Source of the DNA: Paulinella micropora
Lineage: Eukaryota; Cercozoa; Imbricatea; Euglyphida
Assembly (NCBI GenBank): GCA_009731375.1
Contig: BJOX01000046.1
Coordinates: forward strand, 777,903 to 834,466
Direction of reading: 5' to 3'
DNA: 56,564 nucleotides
A model generated the notes under the pieces. It made no database searches and was not told where the DNA came from. It saw only the letters and a list, made by a program, of their open reading frames with translations. Both the position numbers and the translations under genes were made by a program. Shown here piece after piece: positions 31,498 to 42,000 of the stretch. Each line of letters starts with the position of its first letter. Positions within the stretch are counted from its first letter, which is position 1.

Positions 31498-31631
31498 GAT
31501 ATTTTGTTCTGACTTCGTCATCACAAAACATCGTTTTATACTTTAATGGAGGACGATGTTTGAGATTATAGATTCAACAAGTTGAATCCATAGCGAGGAG
31601 TGTGTAGCACGAAGTGAAATTCTCAAATATC
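31498..31631. repeat. Composite intergenic palindrome, copy 5
   Basis: GATATTTTGTTCTGACTTCG at 31498 through CTCAAATATC at 31631; contains GATTCAACAAGTTGAATC as in copy 1 and GTGTGTAGCAC. The inferred stop of the polymerase gene (minus strand, 31623-31625) lies inside its right end. Confidence 0.85.
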
Positions 31632-34535
31632 AAAGCCGTGAGGGATACTATCATTTTTGTTGATAAACTCACGCCCGCACCATCTTGTTTTATTAACTAG
31701 TTTTACTACATTCTTTTGGTGTTGTATGCTAAAATGCTCAATGTGTTGTTGTTTGCTGTTTCTGCTAGTATGTATTTTCTTCATTATAAAGTCTCTGGTA
31801 TTAGTTAAACTTTCATTAATTCATAAGCGGTTGGATTTAATTTTTTCAAATCCAAACCTTTTCCTCTAAAGTGGAAATGAGTTTTACCTTTTTCTTCACC
31901 TTTCTTTACATACTCCAACATATACAATTTTGGTGCTACCCATATTCCTCTTATTATTTTACAATCTGTTCCAAGGTCATCATCCATTCCGCCGATTGTT
32001 TTATCTCTAAATCTTTTAATTCGTTCAATGTTTCTTACATGGCTTTGAATGCTGTCTGTGTCTGTATAATAATAATCTCGGTCGGGGTCGTTGTCTGGGT
32101 TGGCTTCAGTCATATACTTATACATAATTCGTCTGCTGTATGCTAGGATAAATGCGCCGTAGTTAGTGGGTTTCGTAATTCTTTCTTCTTTTTCTTGCTC
32201 ATCTCTTGGAATACCGCTGATTAACCATAATTCTCCATTAGCCTCTTCAAACTTTTCAATATCAGTTATCACATGTTTAGCCCAGAATTTCCAATACTCG
32301 TGATTTTTTGTTATGTATTTACTCACGGTGTTTATTGGTCTCTGAATGGTCTTACCGTATAAAGCATTCATAAATAACTTTGCTAATAAATACTGCGGTG
32401 TGCCTTTCTTTGAATTTTGTTTTTTCTTGAATAAGTCTGAAATATATTCTTTAAATACTGGTTCAGCTTCTTCAGTGTAATATCCACGAATGATTTTGAC
32501 TTGGTAGCCAAGTTCAATCATATCTTCAATATCTACAGAAGTTAGCCATTGGTCTTTCATATCTCTTAACTCCCACTTTAAACACCCCTTACTATCTCTA
32601 TAAGGAACCCGTGGATGTAATAAATTTTTGGAGATATGTAATCAACATTATATATCCCGAGTTTGCCTTTCATTTCTCCTTCACATTCCTTTATTTCGCC
32701 AGTCATAAATAGTTCAAGCATCGCTGTTGGATAAAGACTTACAACATCAGCATCAATAAGATAATCTACAACCTCACCAAAACCGATTTCGCCATTCACA
32801 TATTTTTGGTATTGCTCCGAAATAAATCGCCTTTTGCTTGGATAAGTTCTGGCACCATATACTGTCCTTCTAAAATCTTTTTCTTGTTTTAAATTTGGTA
32901 GTTGAATAACATATTTACCATCTATCTTCTTTTTCCATAAATTCCAAGTAAGAGACGAAGTAGATATATAAGCGGTTAAGTTAGTTTTATGTTCTTCATA
33001 TATTTGATTGTTTAGTTTGTCATGTAGTTCCTTCAGTCCCATAACATCTTTTTCTAAGTATGTTAGACATTCCTTTTTCGTTTCATCATCCATCTCTTCC
33101 CATCGTTTGTGTTTGCTATGGTCGAAGTCTCCTTTTAACACATTACATCCCAGTGTTTCAAGGTTCTTTTTTAGACTTCCCTCAGTGTGCTTACATAAAT
33201 CCCAGAATTTTATATTTTTATATTCTAATGAGATAATAGCACCATTATTCATAAGGGTCGCATTTTTTATTCTTCTTTTGATAAATTCTTTCTGTAATGA
33301 GTAATGGTCAAACTTACTACCATTGAAAGCATTAACATATAATTTCGCTTTTGGTTTCCTTTTTGATAAATCATCCGCATATTCAAAAATTATATCAAGT
33401 AATTTAGGAATACATTCATCACCTGCTACATATTTAAAACCGATATCTGAAATGGTATAGCCCGCTATGTATGGTGTGTGTAATTCGTATTCATTTGTAA
33501 AAGTCTCTAAGTCATAATGAAATACTTCATCTTGATTATTATACTTAGCCTCTTCAAAAGTAGTTAATAAAGACCTCACTTGATTTTCTTTCTTTCTGAG
33601 TTTCGCTCTTACATAAGAAATTCTTTTATTATTACATTTATGATTATTGTAATATTCTTTATAACAATCTGGACACTTCTTTTTGTTTCTTTTTATGAAA
33701 CTTATATAATGTCCTTTGAGTAGATAACAAAGCACATCTGCGGTTATTAAAGGGTCTTCAAAGTTTTTGAATGTCTGTTTGCTTGTTGCATCAGTTAATT
33801 CAAAATACTTACCTTCAATACGATATTTTTTTAAGATTTCAAATCCGACCGATAAAGGTATCGGAGTATTTGGCTCAAGTTTGAATTCTTGTCTAATATC
33901 ATTACATACTTTTTTATTGAGTTTTGATTTACCTTTCATTGGTAAATTTAGTATTTTTTTAACAACATGAAAGAAACAATTATTATCTTTGCTTCTTGGA
34001 TTAATATGTATTCCTTCTGGTGTTTTATTTTTTTATCTGTTCCTGTATCATTACACCCGCCTCCGTCTTCTTGAATAATTTGAATAGTTATATGTTGAAT
34101 AATTCTTTCATATCCATTCACACTGGCTTCAAGATTTTGTTCGTTGTATAGATATATATCATGAAACAAATCATCTATATCTTTTAATTTAACTGAGTTA
34201 AAAGTTTTCCACTTGTAAAACTTACTATCATCAACATCTGTTATATAACCAAACTTAACATGAAGACTTGCTTCGTATGTCAGACCTCTATTTTTAGCAT
34301 CCTTAACTGCTCTCATAATTGATATTTCAATCGCATCCATATCATAGAAGTTAATATCAAGGTCTTTGAAAGGGTATGTATATCCATTTATACCTCTGTT
34401 TTTTATTGGTCTTAGTTCTACAAGTTTTATCTCACGTTTCTTCGCTTCCTGTGTCTTAGTTTCCCTTAAGTTCACCCTTATCTTTGTCAGTTCTACATTT
34501 TCCTTCGATGGTCTGGGGGGTAAGGGTGGTGGCAT
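31623..34535 (-). pseudogene. Protein-primed family B DNA polymerase, split by three 1-base frameshifts
   Basis: This gene replicates the viral genome. The four open pieces on the minus strand join into about 970 codons if single A residues are restored near 34027 (A7 run), 32628 (A5) and 31815 (A3). N-terminal piece: proline-rich start, then a domain of unknown fold. Next, a Cys/His cluster (CPDC...HKCN). The exonuclease motifs are DLET, NGSKFD and YLEKD; the polymerase motifs are DADVVSLYPTA, KLFMNALYGKT and YTDTDS. The last piece ends with HIEHFSI and a stop at 31623, the kind of C-terminus these enzymes have. The breaks lie at A runs, so sequencing error is a real possibility; if they are genuine, the enzyme is dead. 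Motif order and the protein-primed insertions fit Polinton PolB. Confidence 0.9.
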
Positions 34536-34632
34536 ACTTTTTTATATCAATGTAGATATAAAAATAATAAAAATAATAATAAATTATCCGTTATATATAA
34601 ATATAATAATATGTTATCTTTTAAATAGAAAT

Positions 34633-34854
34633 TCATTTCAATGCCTCGTCCATTCTTTTCAACTTAAGTAATACTTGCTTTACTTCTTCTCTTTTTTTCG
34701 TTCTTCTTTCCGCTATTAATGTTTTATTCTGATTGTAATACTCCATTGACTTCTGTCTATGTCTTTCAGGGTCTTTTTGAATAAATTCCCTCGCCTTTCT
34801 CCGTAAGGATTCCTTTTTCTCTTCTGGTGTTTTGTATAAAGGTTTTCTACCCAT
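34633..34854 (-). CDS. Small basic protein of unknown function
   Basis: 73 residues, intact: MGRKPLYKTPEEKKESLRRK, continuing with AREFIQKDPERHRQKSMEYY and a Lys/Arg-rich helix. The G-R-K-P-L-Y-K-T-xEE start resembles short basic proteins that are common in large DNA viruses and their parasites, as I recall, possibly DNA-binding. It is preceded by ATGGTATATAATAG-type AT-rich DNA on its 5' side. No firm function. Confidence 0.62.
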   Translation of the reverse strand: MGRKPLYKTPEEKKESLRRKAREFIQKDPERHRQKSMEYYNQNKTLIAERRTKKREEVKQVLLKLKRMDEALK

Positions 34855-34901
34855 GGTATATAATAGTAAAAAAAATAATCTTTAATATATAAAATTAATA
34901 A

Positions 34902-35180
34902 TTAAGGGATAGTAATTTCTAACCCATAATGTTTTCCATTTCCCCCTCCATAAGTTGAATAAAATACTCTTTGCTTTCCTTCAAATTTTAATGATGGTGC
35001 TAAATTTTTATTAATATAACCCAAATGCTTACCGCTTTCTGTTTCAACCCTTATCGCATCTTTATCAAACTTATTTTCTGGCTCGTGTTTAATGAAAACT
35101 TTTTCATTACTTTTTCGGAGATATACAATATTATCCTGTCGCCCTTCAAATGAAACACCCACAACTCTCGTCGTTGTCAT
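34902..35180 (-). CDS. HIRAN-domain protein
   Basis: The start is taken at ATG 35180 because the in-frame ATG at 35237 lies before a hairpin (GAAACTTTTTCTAAAAGTTTC) that sits directly upstream of 35180, as at other starts in this element. The product has 92 residues, nearly all HIRAN domain: VVGVSFEGRQDNIVYLRKSNEKVFIKHEPENKFDKDAIRVETESGKHLGYI is the conserved core (G-x-xxxRQ, ExxNxxDxxAIxV, xxGYI). HIRAN binds the 3' end of single-stranded DNA, in HLTF for example, and stand-alone copies occur in viruses and bacteria. A role near DNA ends or stalled forks during viral replication is plausible but inferred. Frame intact. Confidence 0.8.
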   Translation of the reverse strand: MTTTRVVGVSFEGRQDNIVYLRKSNEKVFIKHEPENKFDKDAIRVETESGKHLGYINKNLAPSLKFEGKQRVFYSTYGGGNGKHYGLEITIP

Positions 35181-35281
35181 ATTATAGAAACTTTTAGAAA
35201 AAGTTTCACAAAAACCTGTTTGCTCAAAGATTTTCAAAAACTTTGTTATATATACATAAATAATATTTGTTTAAAATAAAA

Positions 35282-35415
35282 TTAATTATTTGTTTTTTTA
35301 TTTTTGTAATATCTTTCTATGTCATCATTTCTATATGCTATACGAATTACTTTATGACCGCCTAACATAATCTCTTCTTTCTCTGCGAAAAAATCTCTAT
35401 GTGATTGGCTTTTTT
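35282..35415 (-). pseudogene. 3' half of a small viral gene split by the retrotransposon
   Basis: Minus-strand C-terminal half of the gene whose N-terminal half is at 45772-45908. If the retrotransposon and one of the two TTTT copies are removed, the frame runs on without a stop for 89 codons and ends TAA at 35282-35284. This half encodes FFAEKEEIMLGGHKV, then IAYRNDDIERYYKNK. Without the correction it would stop after about 15 codons. Confidence 0.75.
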
Positions 35416-35664
35416 TGTAGGCATCACCCCCCCCGGATAGCCGGTAAAAAGTACACTTTTTCTGGTGTCAGGTGCACCTAGTTTTTTCCCATTATTTTCA
35501 ATATCGTTTGGCCGGATTTGACCTAATGCCATTTTAACCTTGGTCTGTTGCCGTTTTCTTTTCGGCTTCACTGAGCTAATATAACGAGACATCATTCTCT
35601 TTTGGGGATTTGTGTCTGGTTGTATTACCGACTTTTTATTGAGCTATCTTCGGGGATTGTAACA
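35416..35664 (+). repeat. 5' LTR
   Basis: Starts TGTAGGCATCACC and ends GGGGATTGTAACA. It matches the 3' LTR except for an extra 34-bp block (TGAGCTAATATAACGAGACA... at about 35570-35603), two more C residues and one A/C substitution. Confidence 0.92.
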
Positions 35665-35665
35665 T

Positions 35666-35684
35666 TGGAGTCACCAGCACAAGG
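35666..35684 (+). promoter_or_regulatory. Candidate tRNA primer-binding site
   Basis: TGGAGTCACCAGCACAAGG starts one base after the 5' LTR; TGG complements the CCA tail of a tRNA. I cannot name the primer tRNA. Confidence 0.5.
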
Positions 35685-36426
35685 CTGATTTCTTTTCTGG
35701 CTTGTTTTTGGAACAGCAGAAAGAAAAATTGGACAGACCTATCTCTTCTGAGTAGGTGTTCCAAAAAACAAATACTCCAGCACATCCCCACACAGCTCTT
35801 TTTGCAAAACTAGACGTCTAGGCGTTTGTGAGTAGGTGTCTCAGTACCCTCTCCACAGCCTGTATCTGTGTCCTCACAAGGAGGCCAGACACCAGACCTC
35901 GTAGCTGTTCTTTTGTTCTCTCTTGAGACAGAGACAGAGTAGGTCAACAGACGTACAAACAAACACTCACAGATACAAACAAACTTGAAGGACACGAGCG
36001 TAGTACTCTACCTTTCAAGTCTGTGCACTTTGTTGCCTCTCAAACCACACACATCAGAGTATTTTTGCAAATCTCTGACTGTCTTTCGACAATAGGTCTG
36101 AACAAGTGTCAGACGACAAGTCGACTTCTCAAGGAGTGCTTCTCTAGCCTCTTTGACATTATCTGTACATAGGTCCTCGTACCTCATAACAGATACAACA
36201 ACAAAAAGAGAAAAAGAAAAGAGGAGTGGAGAAGGAGATCAAATTTTCAGAGAAAGTCGTACAGATTACTTCTTTCTCACAAAAAAAAAAAAAAATAAGA
36301 CATAGAGGTGAGACGCTCTCTCTCTATACTGTCTTTTCGTTTTTTCTCTCTATTCGTTCCTCATAGACGAACAGAGCAATTACGGGGTAGAAACAACTCT
36401 GTCTCATCCGTATTCCTTCAGCGTCC
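35685..36426 (+). other. Retrotransposon 5' leader
   Basis: About 740 bp without a convincing gene, ending in A-rich and TC-rich sequence before the Gag ATG. Expected to hold packaging and dimerisation signals; none is identifiable by eye. Confidence 0.6.
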
Positions 36427-38940
36427 ATGTCTACTAGGTCTGAAGACTGGCAGGAAGGAGGGGGGGAGAGTGAGCGAACCCCAGGAAACGAAGAGGAGTT
36501 CGTTGACCCTCATGCAGAAGGAGGAGATCTGGCACCTTCCTTTGACACAGGAGGAGCAGAGAATCAATTTTTTACTGCGCCTTCCTTTGACACAGGAGGA
36601 GCAGAGGAAGTCGAGGAGGAGCAGAAGGGAGGAGAGGAAGCGAGGTTTGTGGCCGAATATGGCAAACTAAGTAAGAAGGAGTTTGAGGAGAAGAAAGGGA
36701 AGGATGAGGCCTATAAATGGCTATACATTCCCCAAGAAATGCGATGGGGACAACCCTTGAAGAAGGAGGACATCTGTTACCCTCTCCCAAGGCAAGCTCT
36801 GCCTCTCGCAGAATTCCTCAGAGACGACGGTGCACAGTTACAGGTGCAACATGTCTCATTTGGGGACAATATGTCTTTACTGGAGCTACTCGACCTCTCA
36901 TGGACAGTGTTTGAGTGTGCTATACTCTTTGAGTACCAGACTGGAAAGACTGTGCTGCCATGGAACACAAGAGCACTGGCTAGGTTGCTCGATCCTGGTC
37001 AGGACATTGATTCAATAAAGAGAGTGGAAAAGGAGTTTAAGTTCAGGAATCCAAAAGGACAGATCAATGTCATGGATGTGTCTCTGAAACTTATGGAGGC
37101 CAAGTTAGTGGACCTGGGTAAACTCCAACACACCCAGTTTGGCAGGGACCTTCACCCGGCCCTGAGGGAAATAGAAGGCGAAGCTGGAGGGGTGACGAGG
37201 ATGAAGAAGCTGCATGCGGCCTTGGTGAAGGATGACGCATGGAAGAGGTGGGTCTTCACGAAGGATCATACGATCTTGGAGGGGACGGCCGCACCACCCC
37301 CCACCAATAAAGCGGGAGAGAAGGAGTTGGCGGAGAAGGCCTTGTTCCTTCGGAAGGCAGCTGAGATCCTGTCTTTTTTTCATCATGCCCAAGAGCTGTA
37401 TATCAAAGAGCTAGCGGCTGAGAAAGAAAAGAAGGAGATGGAGGCAAAGATTGCATTAGCCAAGGCGGCGGGAACAAAGGGACCGAAATATTCCTCTGGA
37501 TCTTATATGGCTCCCTCGGGCCGCTCCGCCCCGTCAGCCCACACAGCCCCTTCGGCCCCTGCGACTAGCTCAGCGCCTACCACTGTTATTGTCAACAGTA
37601 ATGACAAAAAGGACAGACAGGCTATCATACAGGCCTTCCAAAAATATACAAAGTCCGATGCCACTGCTCTGACGCTGTATGCAGAGACAGCGAGTCAGAA
37701 GGACACGGATGCGAACCTTCGAGACAAGCTCAGAAGAATTGATGCTTGTATGAAGCAGCATCCAACGGACGAAACACAGGAGTATGAGGCGTTGTACACC
37801 TTGTTGGACCCATCAATCATCACACAAGGGTTTGATGTTGGGGAGTACAAGGCGATGAGAGCGGTAGAGGTGGCGGCTAGGAGAGCAGCCTCAGACCTGC
37901 AATGCACGGTGCCAGTTGCCGTCCTCTTGCAATACTTTAAAACTCATGGGTATCAGCACCTGTGCACTGGTACTTTGATTGGGTTTGAGATTTTTCAAGA
38001 GGTGAACGAAGGGCTGGGCATTGGCACGAGGTTGGCAGCGATCCTCACTGAGGTCAGCGCCAAGTACGGGCTCTTTTATAGCCGGAAGTCTATCATTTTG
38101 TACTTCCTGAGTGCTTTGTGTACACGACACCCGAGCAAGCTCGCAAGGATCATACAGTCCTGTCCGACCTTCACGGCGGTGAAGACGGCGGATTTTTTAG
38201 AAACGAATATATACGAGAGGACTGTAGCGGCTACTCCGCCGGGCGACCTGTTCAAGGAGGTGCTCGACGCGTGTTCCGAATTGGACACGGCCACCGAGTC
38301 ATTCTCCAGTGCCGCGACACAGGGGGTTGGAGGTGCTCAAGCAGCACATGCAACTCGAACGGCAGGTCTCAAGAGGGGGAGAGATGATGAGCCGACGCCG
38401 TGCTACCGCTATTTTTCATACATGGCGTGTAAGCATGAGGCACAGAAAGGAGTAGGCAATTGCCTCTTCAGCCACGACTCTCTTGATGATAGGCAGCGAA
38501 ATCTTTTCCTTAGAGAGCTCGAAGGCATGAAAAAGACCATGTACGCCATGTACAAGAAGGAGTTGGAGGAGGGGAGGTGGAATGCGAATATGGTCTCGGA
38601 TGCGGAGTTCCGGGAGGCCATCATTTACTTCCTTGACAGAATGAAGAGAAGGGAGAAGAGAGAGACATCGGGCCGATCAAAGGCGCCGACTAGAGGAGGA
38701 GGAGAGACGAGAGGATCGTCACGAGGGTCCCGAGGGACACCAAGAGGGGCGGCACCACGAGGACGAGGCTTTCGTGGAAGGGGAGGACGGACCCCAGCGC
38801 GCCCTCCCAGAGGACACGGATACTGGAATTATAGCACCAGTTCCAGCTCCAACTACCCCCAGCAAGCTTATACCGCTACGGAGGGGGGACGTCAAGACGA
38901 AGACACCGGCTCAGGTGAGCGTGTTGTCGTCGTAGACTGA
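36427..38940 (+). CDS. gag: Gag protein with CCCH zinc finger and RGG tail
   Basis: The structural Gag polyprotein, 837 residues. The N-terminus is acidic and contains a tandem APSFDTGGAE duplication (residues about 36-60). Helical capsid-like regions occupy the middle, followed by a Ser/Pro/Ala linker around residue 360-385. In place of the usual CCHC knuckle there is one C-x8-C-x10-C-x3-H cluster (C659, C668, C679, H683). It is followed by an Arg/Gly-rich RNA-binding tail (RGGGETRGSSRGSRGTPRG). The start is the first ATG of the long frame. It ends in TGA (38938-38940) followed by CGG, in the same frame as Pol. The CCCH/RGG combination is unusual for a Ty3-type Gag. Confidence 0.82.
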   Translation: MSTRSEDWQEGGGESERTPGNEEEFVDPHAEGGDLAPSFDTGGAENQFFTAPSFDTGGAEEVEEEQKGGEEARFVAEYGKLSKKEFEEKKGKDEAYKWLYIPQEMRWGQPLKKEDICYPLPRQALPLAEFLRDDGAQLQVQHVSFGDNMSLLELLDLSWTVFECAILFEYQTGKTVLPWNTRALARLLDPGQDIDSIKRVEKEFKFRNPKGQINVMDVSLKLMEAKLVDLGKLQHTQFGRDLHPALREIEGEAGGVTRMKKLHAALVKDDAWKRWVFTKDHTILEGTAAPPPTNKAGEKELAEKALFLRKAAEILSFFHHAQELYIKELAAEKEKKEMEAKIALAKAAGTKGPKYSSGSYMAPSGRSAPSAHTAPSAPATSSAPTTVIVNSNDKKDRQAIIQAFQKYTKSDATALTLYAETASQKDTDANLRDKLRRIDACMKQHPTDETQEYEALYTLLDPSIITQGFDVGEYKAMRAVEVAARRAASDLQCTVPVAVLLQYFKTHGYQHLCTGTLIGFEIFQEVNEGLGIGTRLAAILTEVSAKYGLFYSRKSIILYFLSALCTRHPSKLARIIQSCPTFTAVKTADFLETNIYERTVAATPPGDLFKEVLDACSELDTATESFSSAATQGVGGAQAAHATRTAGLKRGRDDEPTPCYRYFSYMACKHEAQKGVGNCLFSHDSLDDRQRNLFLRELEGMKKTMYAMYKKELEEGRWNANMVSDAEFREAIIYFLDRMKRREKRETSGRSKAPTRGGGETRGSSRGSRGTPRGAAPRGRGFRGRGGRTPARPPRGHGYWNYSTSSSSNYPQQAYTATEGGRQDEDTGSGERVVVVD

Positions 38941-38943
38941 CGG
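38938..38943 (+). promoter_or_regulatory. Possible UGA readthrough signal between Gag and Pol (TGA CGG)
   Basis: Gag and Pol are in the same frame with only this stop between them; the 75 nt from TGA to the Pol ATG are open. UGA-CGG is an established leaky-stop context in RNA viruses, so a Gag-Pol fusion by suppression is plausible. Reinitiation at ATG 39016 is the alternative. Confidence 0.5.
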
Positions 38944-39015
38944 GAGGAGAAGAGAGAGGAAAAGAAGAGAGAGAAGGAGATAAAAACTGTTCTTTTTAAT
39001 CCGACAGTCACAGTT

Positions 39016-42000
39016 ATGCCTACTGTTGATGAACAGGATACGAACGGTTCCGTTCCTCCCAGACGTGAAGGTGAAGGCACACAGCCTCACAAGCCTCAAG
39101 GTAAGCACTTGCTAGTTCATCCTTCGAGAGCTAATATGATAAATGATGCGAATAGGAAGGCGAAGAAGGCGATGGAGGAGAGGAAGCCGAAACCAAAGGC
39201 TAGGTCTTCTCCTACGAAGAAGCAGCGGACCGTACCCCCGCCAAAGGACTCAATAGTCTCTGCTATAGACACGAGTACACTCGGTGTACCAGACTCTGTC
39301 CAAAAGACACTCGAGATACCGGAAGCCCCGGAGACTCAAGAAGTTAAGTTGGCGGAAAAGGGGGGAGAACGAGAAGAGGACAAGGAACTTGAGCTTAGAC
39401 TCAAAACCCTAGAACGAAAAATTCATGTGCTAGCGGCTAGTTTACATAGACCAGACGCGCTATGCTACACTGACCTCTTTTGTGAAACTTTACAAACCAC
39501 ATTAAAAGTTGGTAATGATACGATGGCGAATATTAATATTGTCGGCCAGAAGTTTTTGAATAGTCACCGGACATGGGTGGACAAAAACATTAGAAAAACA
39601 AAGGGGACCCTAAAAGGGGTAGGCAGCCGTACGGAAATTACGGGCATCGTCACATTAATTTTCAAATTGAAATCCGGTCGAGTATATCGTGCGGACCTCT
39701 ATGTTGTCCCCGATTACCACGGTTCAATCCTGCTGTCGTATGACCAATTGGCTACGATGGGGGCTGTGATCGATTGCGCCGCACGGCGGGTGATTTATGG
39801 AGTGAAGAATGGAGAGGAGGAGGATATTAATCCGATGACTGCTACTGACTCATACGAGGCTTTTGAGCTGAGTCTAGCAACGGAGAGGAAAAAGTTGGCC
39901 TTCGTACATGAGGCAACTGAAGCCTATGTACACCCCTATGTCACAGTGCCGGAGGAACTGACCTGGACCGACAATTGGGAGACGGAGATGCAGGCGTATA
40001 CGGTTACGATTCCCGCATGGGACAGAAAGTCTATTGATGACTTAGTCGTAGCGCGTAATGAGGAGATAATATGTGTTGCGAAACAGTGCCCGTCGTTGGC
40101 CAGATTCGCAGAAGGTGGCGGGGCAGATGTCCATATTACTAATGGCTACTGTTACCATGCGAAGGTGTCAGATGAGAAGAGAGAGGCGTTTGTGCCAAGG
40201 AGGAAGGGGCGTATCCCCGATACTCCAGCGGATGACATTAAAACTTTTATCACGAACTTTTGGGGCGATGTGCCTACCTGGCCGCGCTCATTAACTGAAG
40301 TGAAAAAGTGTCTACGGACTCTATTTGAGAGTAACAAGCCGTATACTGTCATTCTGCCATACAATGAGAAGGCGATCTGGGCACAGGAGATAAGGGACCG
40401 GCTTATTGATCATCCTATACCTGTTCCTTCTCGCAAGCAACAGTTAGTGGTGGCTTGTCGACTCGGGTCTCGGGAGCAGAGCAGTGCATACAAGCAAAAG
40501 CTCAGAGCCCAGGACAAGTTGAAATTGATACCTCAAGCTTTCACATGCTTTGATGGTTTCTACACCCGTAAGGCTCCGATACAATACGCGAACCTTATTG
40601 ATATGCTTGTCGGGCTGGGTCATGATGATGAGCCGGACACAGTCACGTATGAAAGAACGGGACTAGACGATTTGTCCGAGGAAGATTTGAGTTTGGAGGA
40701 GGACTTAGCGCCCCTCAAGGAGCATAAGAAGATGTCGGAGGAAGATTTCCAAGCGGCGGCGCGGAAAATTTTAGAAGAAGGAGTGGGTTCGGAGAGAGAG
40801 AAGGCGTTTCTCAAAGCTAAGATGGAGGCGTACAGAGAAATTTTCGACCCTCCTCGGGCAGGTGGTGTAAAGTCGGATGACTTCACTGCTGTCATTTACA
40901 AGATACCGGGTGCGGAGCCATCTCCGGCACCACGGAGGGCAAATTTGAGCATACATGAGGCAAAAATAGCGGAGGAGAATGTGAGACAGTTGCTCGATGA
41001 GGACTTTATTGAGAGATCTACATCTCCAATTGTCTCTCAACCGAAAATCGTCCCTAAGCCAGGAGGAGAATGGCGCTTGACGATCAATTATGCCCGTGTG
41101 AATAAGGTGCTAGAGGAAGAGAGAAATCCTCTGCCGACCTTAGAAGAAGGCAGAAGGGTGCTGCGGAATGCTAAATTCTATTCGGTCATTGACCTTAAGA
41201 ACGGCTTCTGGCAGATACCACTGGACGAGAAATCCAGATGGCTGACTGCATTCGTTGTGGGTATGGAAATATACCAGTGGAAGGTGCTTCCAATGGGACT
41301 CAAACAGGCCCCGGGGCTCTTTCAGAAGGCGATGCAGAAGATGTTGAGCGGTCAATATGACGACCAGTCGGAGGATGGTTTTATGAGAAGGAGAGGACAG
41401 AAGGCGGGAGAATATGCATTTTGTTACATCGATGACATCATCGTATACTCTAACACAATGGAAGAGCATATCGATCACTTGTCAGATGTCTTCAGGCGCA
41501 TCGGAGCTTTTGGCCTGAAATGCAACCTAAAGAAATGTCAGCTTGCCAGGACAAGTGTGACGTATTTGGGTTACGAGATTTCTCATAATAGGGTCTCGAT
41601 ATCGCGCGAAAAGAGGGAGGAGATCATGAGTAGACAGTTGCCAAAGAATCGCACAGAGTTACACTCTTTTCTTGCGATGGTACAGTACTACAGCCAGTTC
41701 ATACCCGATTGGGGTGCAACTCGGGCTAAGCTGGAGAAGATGATTGATTTTGGAGACTTTGAGAAGTGGGATGAGGAGGCTTTGCAGGCGTTTAATACGC
41801 TCAAAGATCTCATTTACAAAGATCCCAAGGACGGCGGATTAGTACTTATGATGCCCGACTTTACGAAGCCGTTCGTAGTCGACACGGATGCATCTAAGTT
41901 TGCGATTGGCGCGGTGCTGCAACAGGAAGATGAGGAGAAAAAGTTGCGCCCGATCATGTTTATTAGTAGAAAGCTGTGTGCGGCGGAGCGAAATTACTGC

